A stretch of DNA of 43,673 nucleotides, taken from CAYRXM01 sp964428175. GTDB taxonomy: Bacteria > Chloroflexota > Anaerolineae > JAFGEY01. The stretch is from positions 1 to 43,673 of the forward strand of contig CAYRXM010000018.1 of NCBI GenBank assembly GCA_964428175.1, in the 5' to 3' direction. This document shows positions 33,739-41,716 of the stretch, piece by piece (position 1 is the first letter of the stretch; every line of letters begins with the position of its first letter). A model generated the notes under the pieces. That model saw nothing but the letters and a program-made list of their open reading frames with translations. It did not search any database and was not told the DNA's origin. A program made the position numbers and the translations under genes.

Positions 33739-34404
33739 ATGGAACAGGTTGAAATTTTGGCCAGCCCGCGTGCGGTAATTGGCAAGCAAGTCAAAACATT
33801 GCGCAATCAGGGCCTGGTGCCAATGGTTGTATATGGTAAAAAGACCAAACCGATGAACATCAAGGCGGTCGAGTTTGACACCAAGCGTGCTTTGCTCAAG
33901 GCCAGCGGGCAGTTGGTTGCACTCAAGGTCGAAGGCGAGGCCGCGCCGCGAATGGTCCTCGCCCGCGAAGTGCAGCGCGATTTTATTTCCGACCGGCTGC
34001 TGCACGTCGAGTTTTTCGAAGTCGATATGGCGGAAAAAGTGCGCGTCGAGGTGAACCTGAACCTGATCGGTGAGGCTCATCTGGTGGACACGGGGCAGGC
34101 CACCTTGCTGCACGTCTTGAACTCGGTCGAGATCGAATGTCTGCCGGGTGACATCTTGCAGGGCATCGACGTGGATTTGGGCAAATTGGTCGATATGGAC
34201 GATCATATCCTGGTCGGCGACCTGGTGGTGCCGGACACGATCAAGATTTTGACGCCCGCAGATGAACTGATTGCGCGACAGACGCCAATTGTGGAAGAAG
34301 AGGAAGAGGAAGAAGAAGAGGTTGTGAGCGTGGTCGACGCTGCCGGGCAGGTCGAAGTGGTTTCACGGGCCAAGGAAGAAGAAGAAGAGGATTTCGACGA
34401 GTAA
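33739..34404 (+). CDS. rplY: 50S ribosomal protein L25 (general stress protein Ctc type)
   Basis: 221 aa. The N-terminal domain (about 1-90) binds 5S rRNA, and the TL5/Ctc beta domain (about 95-185) follows. HVEFFEVDMAEKVRVEVN and the ILQGIDVDLGKLVDMDDHILVGDL block are typical. The tail is extremely acidic, with a run of nine Glu after TPIV and EEEEEDFDE at the end; similar Glu-rich tails occur in many long L25 proteins. GGAG lies upstream of ATG 33739. It is a single-gene unit with a strong promoter and terminator. Confidence 0.93.
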   Translation: MEQVEILASPRAVIGKQVKTLRNQGLVPMVVYGKKTKPMNIKAVEFDTKRALLKASGQLVALKVEGEAAPRMVLAREVQRDFISDRLLHVEFFEVDMAEKVRVEVNLNLIGEAHLVDTGQATLLHVLNSVEIECLPGDILQGIDVDLGKLVDMDDHILVGDLVVPDTIKILTPADELIARQTPIVEEEEEEEEEVVSVVDAAGQVEVVSRAKEEEEEDFDE

Positions 34405-34422
34405 GAACTCTTGCTGCCATCG

Positions 34423-34457
34423 ACAGGGGAAAGACACAATGCTTTCCCCTGTTTTTT
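34423..34457 (+). terminator. Intrinsic terminator after the L25 gene
   Basis: ACAGGGGAAAG (34423-34433) pairs perfectly with CTTTCCCCTGT (34442-34452), followed by TTTTTT. Confidence 0.9.
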
Positions 34458-34459
34458 GT

Positions 34460-35059
34460 TTATATAAAGTGCACGCCGGCGTACAGCCCCAGGTGCAGCA
34501 AAAATGCCGGCCAGAACGAGCGGCACTTGCGGATGATGTAGCCGAGCAAAATTCCGCCCACGATGCTGGTCAGCGTTTCGATCTCCGGCTTGCCCAGGTG
34601 GGCAATGGCAAAAGGCACCATCTGCACGTACACGGCAAACTCGCCCAGGCCCGGTTCGAGGCCAAAGAGCATGAACCCGCGCCAGATGAATTCCCAGGTG
34701 AACAGCTCGACCGTCACCAGCCCGAACCAGCCCCAGAATTCGCCCGGCGCGGGGCGCATGGGCCGGTAATAATCGCGCATTGCCGGGGAGAAGGAGAAAA
34801 GGATCAACGTCAACGCCACGCCCACCGCGCCGACCAGTATCACTCCCAACGTCCATTTGCGGTCGCCGAGGCCCAGACCCCAATGCAGCGGGTTCTGGCG
34901 CAGCAGCAAAATGGTCAGCAGCGGGATGGCCAGGTAAAAGACGACATTGTTCCAGGCCGGCTCGCTAAAAAGGGTGTGGTACTCGCCCAGACAGTAGGTC
35001 AGTGTGGCGACCACGAGCACGGCGACGGTTTGAGTATAGATGCGCTTGTCGAGTTGCAT
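34460..35059 (-). CDS. CPBP family intramembrane protease, with altered catalytic glutamate
   Basis: 199 aa with about five to six transmembrane helices. The CPBP (CAAX protease/bacteriocin-processing) motif is WEFIWRG, where the family has EExxxRG, so the first Glu is replaced by Trp. The later FAIAHLG and LLHLGLY motifs retain the metal-binding His. Activity may be reduced or lost. Family members cleave membrane-bound peptides or process bacteriocins. AAAGGA precedes ATG 35059; it is divergent from the methyltransferase with only 29 nt between starts. Confidence 0.78.
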   Translation of the reverse strand: MQLDKRIYTQTVAVLVVATLTYCLGEYHTLFSEPAWNNVVFYLAIPLLTILLLRQNPLHWGLGLGDRKWTLGVILVGAVGVALTLILFSFSPAMRDYYRPMRPAPGEFWGWFGLVTVELFTWEFIWRGFMLFGLEPGLGEFAVYVQMVPFAIAHLGKPEIETLTSIVGGILLGYIIRKCRSFWPAFLLHLGLYAGVHFI

Positions 35060-35088
35060 GGCGATCCTTTTAGATGGATAAGCGAAAA

Positions 35089-35937
35089 ATGAGCGATTAC
35101 GATAGTTTTGCGCAGCTTTATCATTGGGAGCATCGGGATTTTGCCGACGATCTCGTCTTGTATCGCAATTTTGCCCGGCGCTGCGTTGCCGATGGCAGCG
35201 CTGCACCCGTGCTCGACGTGGGCTGCGGCTCCGGGCGGGTGGCCCTAGATCGGAAGAGCACACGTCTGAACTCCANNNNNNNNNNCGGGCGGGTGGCCCT
35301 GGCATTGGCCGCCGACGGCATCGCCGTGACCGGCATCGACCATTCGCCGGCCATGCTCGCCCTGGCTCGCGCCCAGGCCGCCGAGTTGGGCCTGACTGGG
35401 CGGGTGCGGTGGATCGAGCAGGATGTGGCCGCGCTGGCGCTGGATGAGCCGTTTGCGATGGCGCTGTTCGCACTCAACGGGTTTCTGCACCTGACCACCG
35501 TCGAGGCCCAGCGCGCCGCACTCAAGAATCTCTATGATGTTCTGCTGCCCGGTGGCTTTTTGATCGTCGACGTGCCCAACCCGCATACTGTGTTTGTCCC
35601 TACACTGGACGGGCAGCTGATCCTGCGCAGCCAGTTTGCTTCGCCAGAGGGCGCGGAAATCTGGTGCTTTCAGAACGCACAAACCGATCTCGCCGCGCAG
35701 ACCCAATGCCTGACGCTGATTTACGATCAGGTCTTGTCACCGCAGAACGTCCAGCCTGCACAGATCGCGCGCACGCTGGCGCAGACCGAAGTGCGCTTTG
35801 TCTATCGCTACGAGATGGAGCATCTGCTCGCCGCGGCCGGGTTCGTCATCGATGAGGTGTATGGCTCGTATGACCTCGACCCCTATGAGGCCGACAGCCA
35901 CCAGATGGTGTTTGTGGCCTACAAACCCATGGTTTGA
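35089..35937 (+). CDS. Class I SAM-dependent methyltransferase (interrupted by assembly artefact)
   Basis: Motif I VLDVGCGSGRVAL is followed, after the artefact, by ALAADGIAVTGIDHSPAMLALARA. The domain continues with FAMALFALNGFLHL and LLPGGFLIVDVPNP, typical of class I methyltransferases. Substrate unknown. The artefact at 35247-35300 adds 54 nt (18 codons), keeping the frame; without it the protein would be 264 aa. ATG 35089 is preferred over ATG 35074, neither having a strong ribosome site. Its end overlaps a palindrome (35922-35952). Confidence 0.82.
   Translation: MSDYDSFAQLYHWEHRDFADDLVLYRNFARRCVADGSAAPVLDVGCGSGRVALDRKSTRLNSXXXXGRVALALAADGIAVTGIDHSPAMLALARAQAAELGLTGRVRWIEQDVAALALDEPFAMALFALNGFLHLTTVEAQRAALKNLYDVLLPGGFLIVDVPNPHTVFVPTLDGQLILRSQFASPEGAEIWCFQNAQTDLAAQTQCLTLIYDQVLSPQNVQPAQIARTLAQTEVRFVYRYEMEHLLAAAGFVIDEVYGSYDLDPYEADSHQMVFVAYKPMV
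35247..35300. other. Sequencing adapter plus N gap and duplicated 15 nt
   Basis: 35247-35275 reads as the start of a common Illumina TruSeq adapter (begins AGATCGGAAGAGC), 35276-35285 is ten N, and 35286-35300 repeats CGGGCGGGTGGCCCT of 35232-35246. The gap is therefore not a missing region: joining the copies restores a continuous gene. Confidence 0.95.
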
Positions 35938-35952
35938 CAAACTATGGGTTTG
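35922..35952. terminator. 31-nt palindrome at the 3' end of the methyltransferase gene
   Basis: CAAACCCAT (35922-35930) pairs with ATGGGTTTG (35944-35952), with a nested GTTTG/CAAAC arm. The gene's stop codon lies inside. It may end the transcript, although a long T run is absent. Confidence 0.45.
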
Positions 35953-35961
35953 AGGTAGCGG

Positions 35962-36011
35962 CGAGGCATCCCGATATCCAGATCAACGAGCCATCTACAC
36001 GGGATGCCTCG
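35962..36011. repeat. Inverted-repeat element, copy 1
   Basis: CGAGGCATCCCG (35962-35973) and CGGGATGCCTCG (36000-36011) are perfect complementary arms around a 26-nt loop. It is related to the element at 37430-37524 on the other side of the PLP enzyme gene. Confidence 0.6.
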
Positions 36012-36014
36012 TCC

Positions 36015-37406
36015 CTATGCATCCCGTGCGGCCAGGATCATTCGGTCGATCTCGCTCACCCGCGCCTGTTCGGCCTGCCAGTAATCCTGCCCGCGCTGTG
36101 CGTTCAATTCCTCGACCGTCTTGCCCTGCTGTTCGACCCAGGTGTAATACTTGAGGTTGTGCCAGCGATTGCGCACCTCGCGCGTGCCCTCCTGAATCCA
36201 GTCCAGCTTTTGGCGCTGGAAAATGCTGACCAGGCGCACCGCAGCTTCGGTTTCATCCATCTTGCCATAGGTGGCGCTCATCTGCGCCATCACCGAGTGG
36301 TAGCGGTCGATGGCGTCGGTGCAGACCGTAGCAATCACGTCGTTTGGCCCGAACCCGTAGAATTTGGCCGCCTTGATTGCGCCGAGCACGTTGCACACCC
36401 CGCTGATGCCGAAAATCTCGCTCATGCGGCGCACGCTGGCCTCAGGCACGCCGTAGCGGTCGATCATCGTCCGCCAGCCGGCCTCCTCGGTGAGCAGTTG
36501 CAGGCCCATCTTGGACTCGATGTCGTCGATGCACATCATGGCGTCCATGTTCATCACGTTGTGGATCCAGGTCACGTGTTTGTCGCCGATGCCCTGGATG
36601 TCGTGCCCACCGTAGCCGTTCCAGTACAGGGTGGGACACTGGATCGGCTCCAGGCCGATGATTTTGTGTTCGGGCCATTCTTGCTTGAGCCGGTCGCCGG
36701 CAGCGATCGTGCCCGCCGACCCCATCGCCGAGGTGTAGGCGGCGATCTGGCCATCGCCGATGCCTTTTTGTTCCAGTTCGGCGGCCAGTTCGATCAAGGT
36801 GTTGCCGGTGACGTGATAGTGAAAGCGGTAATTGCCCATCACCTCGAACTGGTTGAGGATGCGCACGCGCGCCGGATCTGCTGCGTAAATAGCCTTACTT
36901 TTGTCGTAAATTTCTTTGACGTTCGATTCGCAGCCCGGCGTGAGCACCAGCGACGCGCCATAGCTGCGCACCAACTCGAACCGCTCGCGGCTCATTTCTT
37001 CGGGCAAAATCACGATCGAGTCGAAATTCATGCGGCAGCCGACCCAGGCGCCGCCGATGCCGTAATTGCCGGTGGAAGGCCAGACCAGGCGGTGGATGCG
37101 CGGATCGACTTCGCCGGACAGCTCTTTTTCGACCAGCACCGAGTAGGTCGCGCCGACCTTGTGGCTGCCGGTGGGAAAATCCTTGGCGTACAGTACCACA
37201 ATCGGCGCGTCGACGCCGGTCAGTTCGGACGGCAGTACCTCGTAGTAGATGCGGTTGTCGGCATCGCGCCAGGTGATGTTGAACAGGTTGATCGGATCGA
37301 GCGGGTCTTGCGTTTTCATGTGCAGCGCCCGCGCGCGCACCTGCGGGTCGATTTGGCCGGGGTGCAGCATTTCTTCAAACGTCGGGCCGATGATCAGGTT
37401 GCTCAT
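36015..37406 (-). CDS. PLP-dependent fold-type II enzyme, cysteine/threonine synthase-like
   Basis: 463 aa. The PLP lysine is K83 in TGSHKVGATYS. Following blocks WPSTGNYGIGGAWVGCR and the Gly-rich TSAMGSAGTIAAGD fit the tryptophan-synthase-beta superfamily (fold type II). The substrate is unclear, and it is longer than ordinary cysteine synthases by more than 100 residues, mostly at the C-terminus. AAAGGAG lies before ATG 37406. It is flanked on both sides by related inverted repeats. Confidence 0.8.
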   Translation of the reverse strand: MSNLIIGPTFEEMLHPGQIDPQVRARALHMKTQDPLDPINLFNITWRDADNRIYYEVLPSELTGVDAPIVVLYAKDFPTGSHKVGATYSVLVEKELSGEVDPRIHRLVWPSTGNYGIGGAWVGCRMNFDSIVILPEEMSRERFELVRSYGASLVLTPGCESNVKEIYDKSKAIYAADPARVRILNQFEVMGNYRFHYHVTGNTLIELAAELEQKGIGDGQIAAYTSAMGSAGTIAAGDRLKQEWPEHKIIGLEPIQCPTLYWNGYGGHDIQGIGDKHVTWIHNVMNMDAMMCIDDIESKMGLQLLTEEAGWRTMIDRYGVPEASVRRMSEIFGISGVCNVLGAIKAAKFYGFGPNDVIATVCTDAIDRYHSVMAQMSATYGKMDETEAAVRLVSIFQRQKLDWIQEGTREVRNRWHNLKYYTWVEQQGKTVEELNAQRGQDYWQAEQARVSEIDRMILAARDA

Positions 37407-37429
37407 AAAAGAACTCCTTTGTGCAGTAG

Positions 37430-37524
37430 GGGCGAAGCATCCCTTGTATATGGTTCATCGACTAAACCGCTCGGACAGCAGAGTCGGGTTCGATCAGCAG
37501 GTTCTGTCTTGGGATGCTTCGCCC
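37430..37524. repeat. Inverted-repeat element, copy 2
   Basis: GGGCGAAGCATCCC (37430-37443) and its complement (37511-37524) are perfect 14-bp arms around 67 nt. The arms match copy 1 at most positions (GGCGAGGCATCCC versus GGCGAAGCATCCC). Confidence 0.65.
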
Positions 37525-37530
37525 TTACGA

Positions 37531-38202
37531 TTAGCCCATCACCGCGATCGGCGCAAAAGATCGGCGGTGGATCGACGATGGGCCGAGTTGATCCAGCGCC
37601 GCCCGGTGGGCTGGAGTGCCGTAGCCCTTGTGCCGGGCTAGACCGTAGCCGGGGTACAGCGCGTCGATCCGGACCATTTCGCGGTCGCGGGTGACCTTGG
37701 CGATGATCGATGCCGCGGCGATGGATAGGCTTTTCAGGTCGCCCTTGACAATCGACCGCTGGGGCAGGTGGATCGCCGGCAGCCGCAGGTAATCGATCAA
37801 CAGGGCGGTTGGCCCCGGATCGAGTTGGGCAAGCGCCTGGCTCATGGCCTGTCGCGTGGCCGGGACGATGCCGATCTCGTCGATGCGCGTGGCGGGCACC
37901 AGCGAGACGCCCCAGGCCAGCGCCGTTTCGCAGATCAGGTCGTACAGCGCTTCACGCTGGCGGGGTGTACACAGTTTCGAGTCGCACACGCCGGCCAGTT
38001 TTTCGCATAGGCGGGGGGCGTCTCGAACTCGACCGACTGCATCGAGTTCGAGCGGCAAGATAACCGCCGCCGCCGCAACCGGCCCGGCCCACGCGCCGCG
38101 ACCGGCCTCGTCGAGGCCGGCGAGCAGCGTGTGTCCGGCCTCGTACAGTGTTTTTTCCTCATCCAGTGTGGGGTATTGCCTGGGCATGCTAAACCGGCGC
38201 AT
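37531..38202 (-). CDS. rnhB: Ribonuclease HII
   Basis: 223 aa. The catalytic motif GLDEAGRGAWAGPV holds D31 and E32, and the later LLIDYLRLP and IIAKVTRDR blocks complete the active site. It cuts the RNA strand of RNA-DNA hybrids and removes single ribonucleotides from DNA. ATG 38202 starts two bases after the stop of the upstream acetyltransferase gene, so translation is coupled; ATG 38187 is an internal alternative. Confidence 0.93.
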   Translation of the reverse strand: MRRFSMPRQYPTLDEEKTLYEAGHTLLAGLDEAGRGAWAGPVAAAAVILPLELDAVGRVRDAPRLCEKLAGVCDSKLCTPRQREALYDLICETALAWGVSLVPATRIDEIGIVPATRQAMSQALAQLDPGPTALLIDYLRLPAIHLPQRSIVKGDLKSLSIAAASIIAKVTRDREMVRIDALYPGYGLARHKGYGTPAHRAALDQLGPSSIHRRSFAPIAVMG

Positions 38203-38204
38203 TC

Positions 38205-38735
38205 CTACGAGAATTCGGTGCTCAAGACGGCCATGAGCAAATTGTCATAGTAGCGCCCGTTTTTGAACATTGCCTCACGTTGGCGACCTTCGTGCTGAAA
38301 GCCGCACTTTTCGTAGGCGCGAATGCCGCGCGGGTTGTCCGAGTGGACGCGCAAAAAGATGCGGTGCAGGTTCAGGTCATGAAAGCCAAAGCCGAGCAGC
38401 GTGCGGATTGCGTCCGAGCCATAGCCCCGGCTCCAGTAGGCCTTTTCGCCGATCACGATGCCCAGTTCGGCGCTGCGGTTGATCCAGTCGATGCTCATCA
38501 ACTCGATGTTGCCGATGTGCGTGCCGATCTCGTCGCCCTGGGCGATCTCGATGGCATAAAGCTCGCTGTCTTTGTCGTTGAGCTTGTGTTCAAACCACTG
38601 TTCTTCCTGGGCCAGCGAAATGGGGCGATTGATCATCAAAAACTGGCGCACCTCGGGATCGCTAAACCAGCGCACAAAAGTGGGAATGTCGGCGCGCTCG
38701 ATGCGCCGCAGACGTGTTTGGGTGCCAAAAATCAT
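38205..38735 (-). CDS. GNAT family N-acetyltransferase, RimJ/RimL type
   Basis: 176 aa. The acetyl-CoA loop is GYGSDAIRTLLGFGF, preceded by IVIGEKAYWSRGYG and followed by LHRIFLRVHSDNPRGIRAYEKCGF, all standard GNAT blocks. Homologues acetylate protein N-termini or polyamines; the target is unknown. A strong GAGGAGG ribosome site lies four bases before ATG 38735. It is co-transcribed with rnhB. Confidence 0.88.
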   Translation of the reverse strand: MIFGTQTRLRRIERADIPTFVRWFSDPEVRQFLMINRPISLAQEEQWFEHKLNDKDSELYAIEIAQGDEIGTHIGNIELMSIDWINRSAELGIVIGEKAYWSRGYGSDAIRTLLGFGFHDLNLHRIFLRVHSDNPRGIRAYEKCGFQHEGRQREAMFKNGRYYDNLLMAVLSTEFS

Positions 38736-38805
38736 GCTGCCTCCTCAAAATGTATGTTTGACCACTGACTGCCGACCGCCGGATCGAAGACGTCTGGCCG
38801 GCGTT

Positions 38806-39462
38806 CTACCACCATCCATCGATCAGGCTCACCAGCGTCGGCAGGGCGTTGGCGATGCCGTGCGCGCTCAATATAACCCAGATCGAGCGGGTTTTACGGT
38901 ACAGCCAGCCGGAAACCAGGCTAAAGACCAGGAACAGCGCCAGCCGAAAGCTGCTCTGGCCCAGGTGAGTGGGGTAGAGCGCAAAGAGCAGGGCCTGGGC
39001 CAGCACCGCACTGCGCGGGCCGATCTTGTCTTCCAGCCCGGTCTGCAAAAAGCCGCGGAAAAAGGTCTCTTCGATCAGCGGCACGACCAGCAATCCGTTG
39101 AGCAGGCTCAACCAGTGAACGTCGCTGCCTGTGTCGCCGTTTCCGCCGATGTGGATGGAGGTGAAGAACAGGCTGGTAAAAGCCAGGTCGGCCAGCCGCC
39201 AGGCGATGCCCACGCCCAGGCCGAGGAGCACAAACAGGCCGGCCTTGTGGGCACGAAACCCCAACGCGCGCAGAGGTATCTTGAGCCGGAGCAGTGCAAA
39301 CAGCACCAGCACGACCATCGCCACCGCCCACAGCATCGCGTTGACCTTGATCCACTCGCGCAACTGCCACCCGCCGAGCAGGTAAAGCGTGTCCAGCCCG
39401 GCAACAAAGGTCAGCGCCGGGAGGATGGTCGAAAAGGGGATGCGGGTTTGCCTTTCGTTCAC
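38806..39462 (-). CDS. CPBP family intramembrane metalloprotease
   Basis: 218 aa with about seven hydrophobic helices. The full motif IEETFFRGFLQTGLE (EExxxR) and the C-terminal SAHGIANAL are both present, so it should be active, unlike the protein at 34460. The natural substrate is unknown. It lies 70 nt upstream of the GNAT gene on the same strand and probably heads the CPBP-GNAT-rnhB transcript from the promoter at 39628-39655. Confidence 0.85.
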   Translation of the reverse strand: MNERQTRIPFSTILPALTFVAGLDTLYLLGGWQLREWIKVNAMLWAVAMVVLVLFALLRLKIPLRALGFRAHKAGLFVLLGLGVGIAWRLADLAFTSLFFTSIHIGGNGDTGSDVHWLSLLNGLLVVPLIEETFFRGFLQTGLEDKIGPRSAVLAQALLFALYPTHLGQSSFRLALFLVFSLVSGWLYRKTRSIWVILSAHGIANALPTLVSLIDGWW

Positions 39463-39543
39463 AGTGCCTCTGCTGCGTCGAGTTGAATGTGGCGGAATTA
39501 GAGCTTGTCGGAAATCAAGCCTGACTCAAAAAACAGACAGGAT

Positions 39544-39606
39544 TGACAAGATTTACAGGATAAAAATGATAGGAGAGCAGCTTGTTCATCCTGTAAATCC
39601 TGTCCA
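39544..39606. repeat. Dispersed inverted repeat of the 'ATCCTGTAAATCCTGT' type
   Basis: GATTTACAGGAT (39550-39561) and ATCCTGTAAATC (39588-39599) are perfect arms, extended with mismatches on both sides. The GACAGGATT unit recurs inside. Repeats with this wording are common in intergenic DNA of many bacteria. It lies in the leader of the CPBP transcript. Confidence 0.6.
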
Positions 39607-39627
39607 AGATTATTCCCGATAATGTCT

Positions 39628-39655
39628 ATTATACCACGCTCAGTTGAGAGGGCAA
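39628..39655 (-). promoter_or_regulatory. Promoter of the CPBP-GNAT-rnhB transcript
   Basis: Minus strand TTGCCC (39650-39655), 16-bp spacer, perfect TATAAT (39628-39633). The leader to ATG 39462 is about 160 nt and contains the repeat at 39544-39606. Confidence 0.5.
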
Positions 39656-39676
39656 GTCTTGCATAGCAAGTCGGCC

Positions 39677-39705
39677 TTGCGGTTTTCGATGTTGGGTGGT
39701 AAAAT
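39677..39705 (+). promoter_or_regulatory. Promoter of tRNA-Arg
   Basis: TTGCGG (39677-39682), 17-bp spacer, TAAAAT (39700-39705), about 28 nt before the mature tRNA. Confidence 0.65.
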
Positions 39706-39733
39706 GGGAGCGTGTCCGGTGAGGACATAATGT

Positions 39734-39806
39734 GCCCCCATAGCTCAATGGATAGAGCAACTGCCTTCTAAGCAGTCGGTTACGTGTTCGAGTCGCGTTG
39801 GGGGCG
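39734..39806 (+). tRNA. tRNA-Arg, anticodon TCT
   Basis: All four stems fold: acceptor GCCCCCA/TGGGGGC, D stem GCTC/GAGC, anticodon stem ACTGC/GCAGT with loop CTTCTAA, and T stem ACGTG/CGCGT with one G-U pair and loop TTCGAGT. The anticodon TCT (39767-39769) reads AGA. CCA is not encoded. It has its own promoter and terminator. Confidence 0.95.
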
Positions 39807-39808
39807 TC

Positions 39809-39835
39809 AAGGCGGGCAAATGGCCCGCCTTTTTT
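39809..39835 (+). terminator. Intrinsic terminator after tRNA-Arg
   Basis: AAGGCGGGC (39809-39817) pairs with GCCCGCCTT (39823-39831) and is followed by a T run to 39835. Confidence 0.9.
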
Positions 39836-39836
39836 G

Positions 39837-39865
39837 TTGACAGCCTCCCGCCTTTGTGTTATGCT
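39837..39865 (+). promoter_or_regulatory. Promoter of the first Thr/Pro-rich lipoprotein gene
   Basis: Consensus TTGACA (39837-39842), 17-bp spacer, TATGCT (39860-39865). The sequence is nearly repeated at 43059-43087. Confidence 0.75.
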
Positions 39866-39911
39866 TGAGCGCGTAGACAGTCATAGTGTTACACCTTGCG
39901 GGTCATAGGAA

Positions 39912-40727
39912 ATGAGTAGATTCCAGACTGTTCACACATGTTCGTCAATCGCGAATCGGCTCCTTGTGCTAATGAGCTTGGGTCTCACTATTATCATATC
40001 TGCTTGTGGCGTGATTTCACAAACGCCCACGGTTATTCAGACGCAAACCTTGACGAGCACGCCCATGTCTAGTACATCAGCAGCTACTGCAACATTCACT
40101 GGGGCAGCAACGCAAACGGATATCCCAACCCGAACGCCTATGAGCATTTTGCTACCAACACGGACGCCTCCGCCAACATGGACACCACGTCCGATACGAA
40201 CACCGACGCCGATAGCAACAGCCTCGAGCACACCAATACCTACTCCACCATCCGGCTGGAAAACGTATCGGAACGAGGAATATGGGTTCAGTTTTGAATA
40301 TCCGGCTATCTATGATCGAGACAAAGATAAAGGCATAGACAAAGACAAGGATCGATGTGGTACTTATGTATGGGTACTTTCTGACCAAATAGAAATCAAG
40401 ATTGGGGCACGAGGTGTGCTGGTCATCCGATCTGCAGAAGGATTAGATTTGGAAGAATACTTTGACCGGATGGTTCAGGAAATAGACGAGATAGATGAAT
40501 ACTGGAAAATCATCTCTAGAGACGTAGATATCGTGAGTTCGACGGTGGAAGCAATTACCATCAAGTATTGTTATGGAGGAATGGCACGGTGGGGCACTCA
40601 AACCGTATTCAAATATGGAGAGAACATCTACATTTTCGATATCACGGCGGGTGTTCAGTGCGACTTTGCCGGTATCCGTGAGATGGATGCATATTACCAC
40701 GCGATCAGTTCGTTTCAGTTCGACTGA
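39912..40727 (+). CDS. Thr/Pro-rich lipoprotein with C-terminal PsbP-like domain
   Basis: 271 aa. The lipobox IISAC gives C32. A linker rich in Thr and Pro (about 35-115, repeated TPT/RTP units) extends the protein from the membrane, and a C-terminal domain (about 118-271) starts WKTYRNEEYGFSFEYP, a PsbP/MOG1-like pattern. Function is unknown. The coding region has clearly lower GC than its neighbours. Its promoter, leader and signal peptide match those of the protein at 43138, so the two arose by duplication. The ribosome site (AGGA) is unusually close to ATG 39912. Confidence 0.78.
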   Translation: MSRFQTVHTCSSIANRLLVLMSLGLTIIISACGVISQTPTVIQTQTLTSTPMSSTSAATATFTGAATQTDIPTRTPMSILLPTRTPPPTWTPRPIRTPTPIATASSTPIPTPPSGWKTYRNEEYGFSFEYPAIYDRDKDKGIDKDKDRCGTYVWVLSDQIEIKIGARGVLVIRSAEGLDLEEYFDRMVQEIDEIDEYWKIISRDVDIVSSTVEAITIKYCYGGMARWGTQTVFKYGENIYIFDITAGVQCDFAGIREMDAYYHAISSFQFD

Positions 40728-40859
40728 TTACTAGACACCTACAGCCTGTTTGTTGTAGACTTCGATCTCGTTGCCACAAGTGTCATTTTGGGATAAGGCT
40801 CCTTTTAGCGCATCCACACTCGATGTGGGGCGAGCGAGAAAAAGTGAAAGGATGGAAAA

Positions 40860-41561
40860 ATGTCAGACGTGAATGAGTTCGATCTTGATCTGCAAAACAT
40901 TACGTATCCCGGTGAAACGGGCCCGATCCGCGCTTACCTGGCCCGACCAAAAGGAGCGGCGAAATGCCCCGCCGTAATCGTCATCCACGAAAACCGGGGC
41001 TTGCAGCCGCACATCCAGGATGTCGCCCGGCGCGTCGCCGCCGAAGGGTTTATGGCCCTCGCGCCCGATGCGCTGTCGCCCCTGGGCGGGACGCCGGAAG
41101 ACGAAGACCGGGCCAGGGAGTTGATCGGCCAGCTTGATCCGGCGGCGACGGTGCAGGATTTTGTCGCCGCGGTGCAGTACCTGCAAACGCACCCGCTGTC
41201 GACGGGCAAAGTGGGCTGCACGGGGTTTTGCTGGGGCGGCGGGATGACCAACCAGGTCGCCGTGCATGCGCCCGATTTGCTGGCCGCAGTGCCCTACTAT
41301 GGCCGCCAGCCCGACGCGCAGGATGTGCCCCAAATCAAGGCGGCGATGCTGATCCACTATGCCGGCGACGACGAGCGGATCAACGCCGGCATCCCGGCCT
41401 TCAGGCAGGCGCTCGAGCAGGCGGCGATCCCGTTTGTGATGTATGTTTATGAAGGGGCGCAGCACGCCTTCAACAACGACACCAGTCCCCGCTACCACCC
41501 GCAGGCGGCGCAGTTGGCCTGGGAGCGGACGATTGCCTTTTTCAAGGCCAGGCTCGAATAG
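40860..41561 (+). CDS. Dienelactone hydrolase family protein
   Basis: 233 aa alpha/beta hydrolase. The catalytic triad is visible as C124 (GFCWGG), D170 (YAGDDERIN) and H202 (EGAQHAF). The family cleaves dienelactone and related esters, and many members have other, unknown substrates. The first strand and oxyanion region read VIVIHENRGLQPHIQDVARR. AAAGGA lies before ATG 40860. It is cytoplasmic, with no signal peptide, and stands alone on the plus strand. Confidence 0.9.
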   Translation: MSDVNEFDLDLQNITYPGETGPIRAYLARPKGAAKCPAVIVIHENRGLQPHIQDVARRVAAEGFMALAPDALSPLGGTPEDEDRARELIGQLDPAATVQDFVAAVQYLQTHPLSTGKVGCTGFCWGGGMTNQVAVHAPDLLAAVPYYGRQPDAQDVPQIKAAMLIHYAGDDERINAGIPAFRQALEQAAIPFVMYVYEGAQHAFNNDTSPRYHPQAAQLAWERTIAFFKARLE

Positions 41562-41594
41562 GCTTCCCTCAAAGAGCGCTGAAAAACCCGGGTT

Positions 41595-41716
41595 GCCACA
41601 GAGGACACAGAGGTCTCCGAGATTTACGACTCCCTTTGAAAATCTGGGGTATTAAACGGGGTTTTATGGCTCTGTGATCTCGGTGATCTCTGTGGCTGAA
41701 AAAGGACTTTTTCAGC
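41595..41716. repeat. Mosaic inverted repeat with GCCACAGAG ends
   Basis: GCCACAGAG (41595-41603) is complementary to CTCTGTGGC (41688-41696), and further CACAGAG units lie between. A 10-bp hairpin GCTGAAAAAG/CTTTTTCAGC (41695-41704, 41707-41716) abuts it and contains the stop codon of the radical SAM gene. Repeats built from CACAGAG units are frequent in intergenic DNA of many genomes. Confidence 0.55.

Noticed and set aside
35934..37694. 586-codon open frame opposite the PLP enzyme
   Set aside because: Shadow frame crossing two repeats and the rnhB end.
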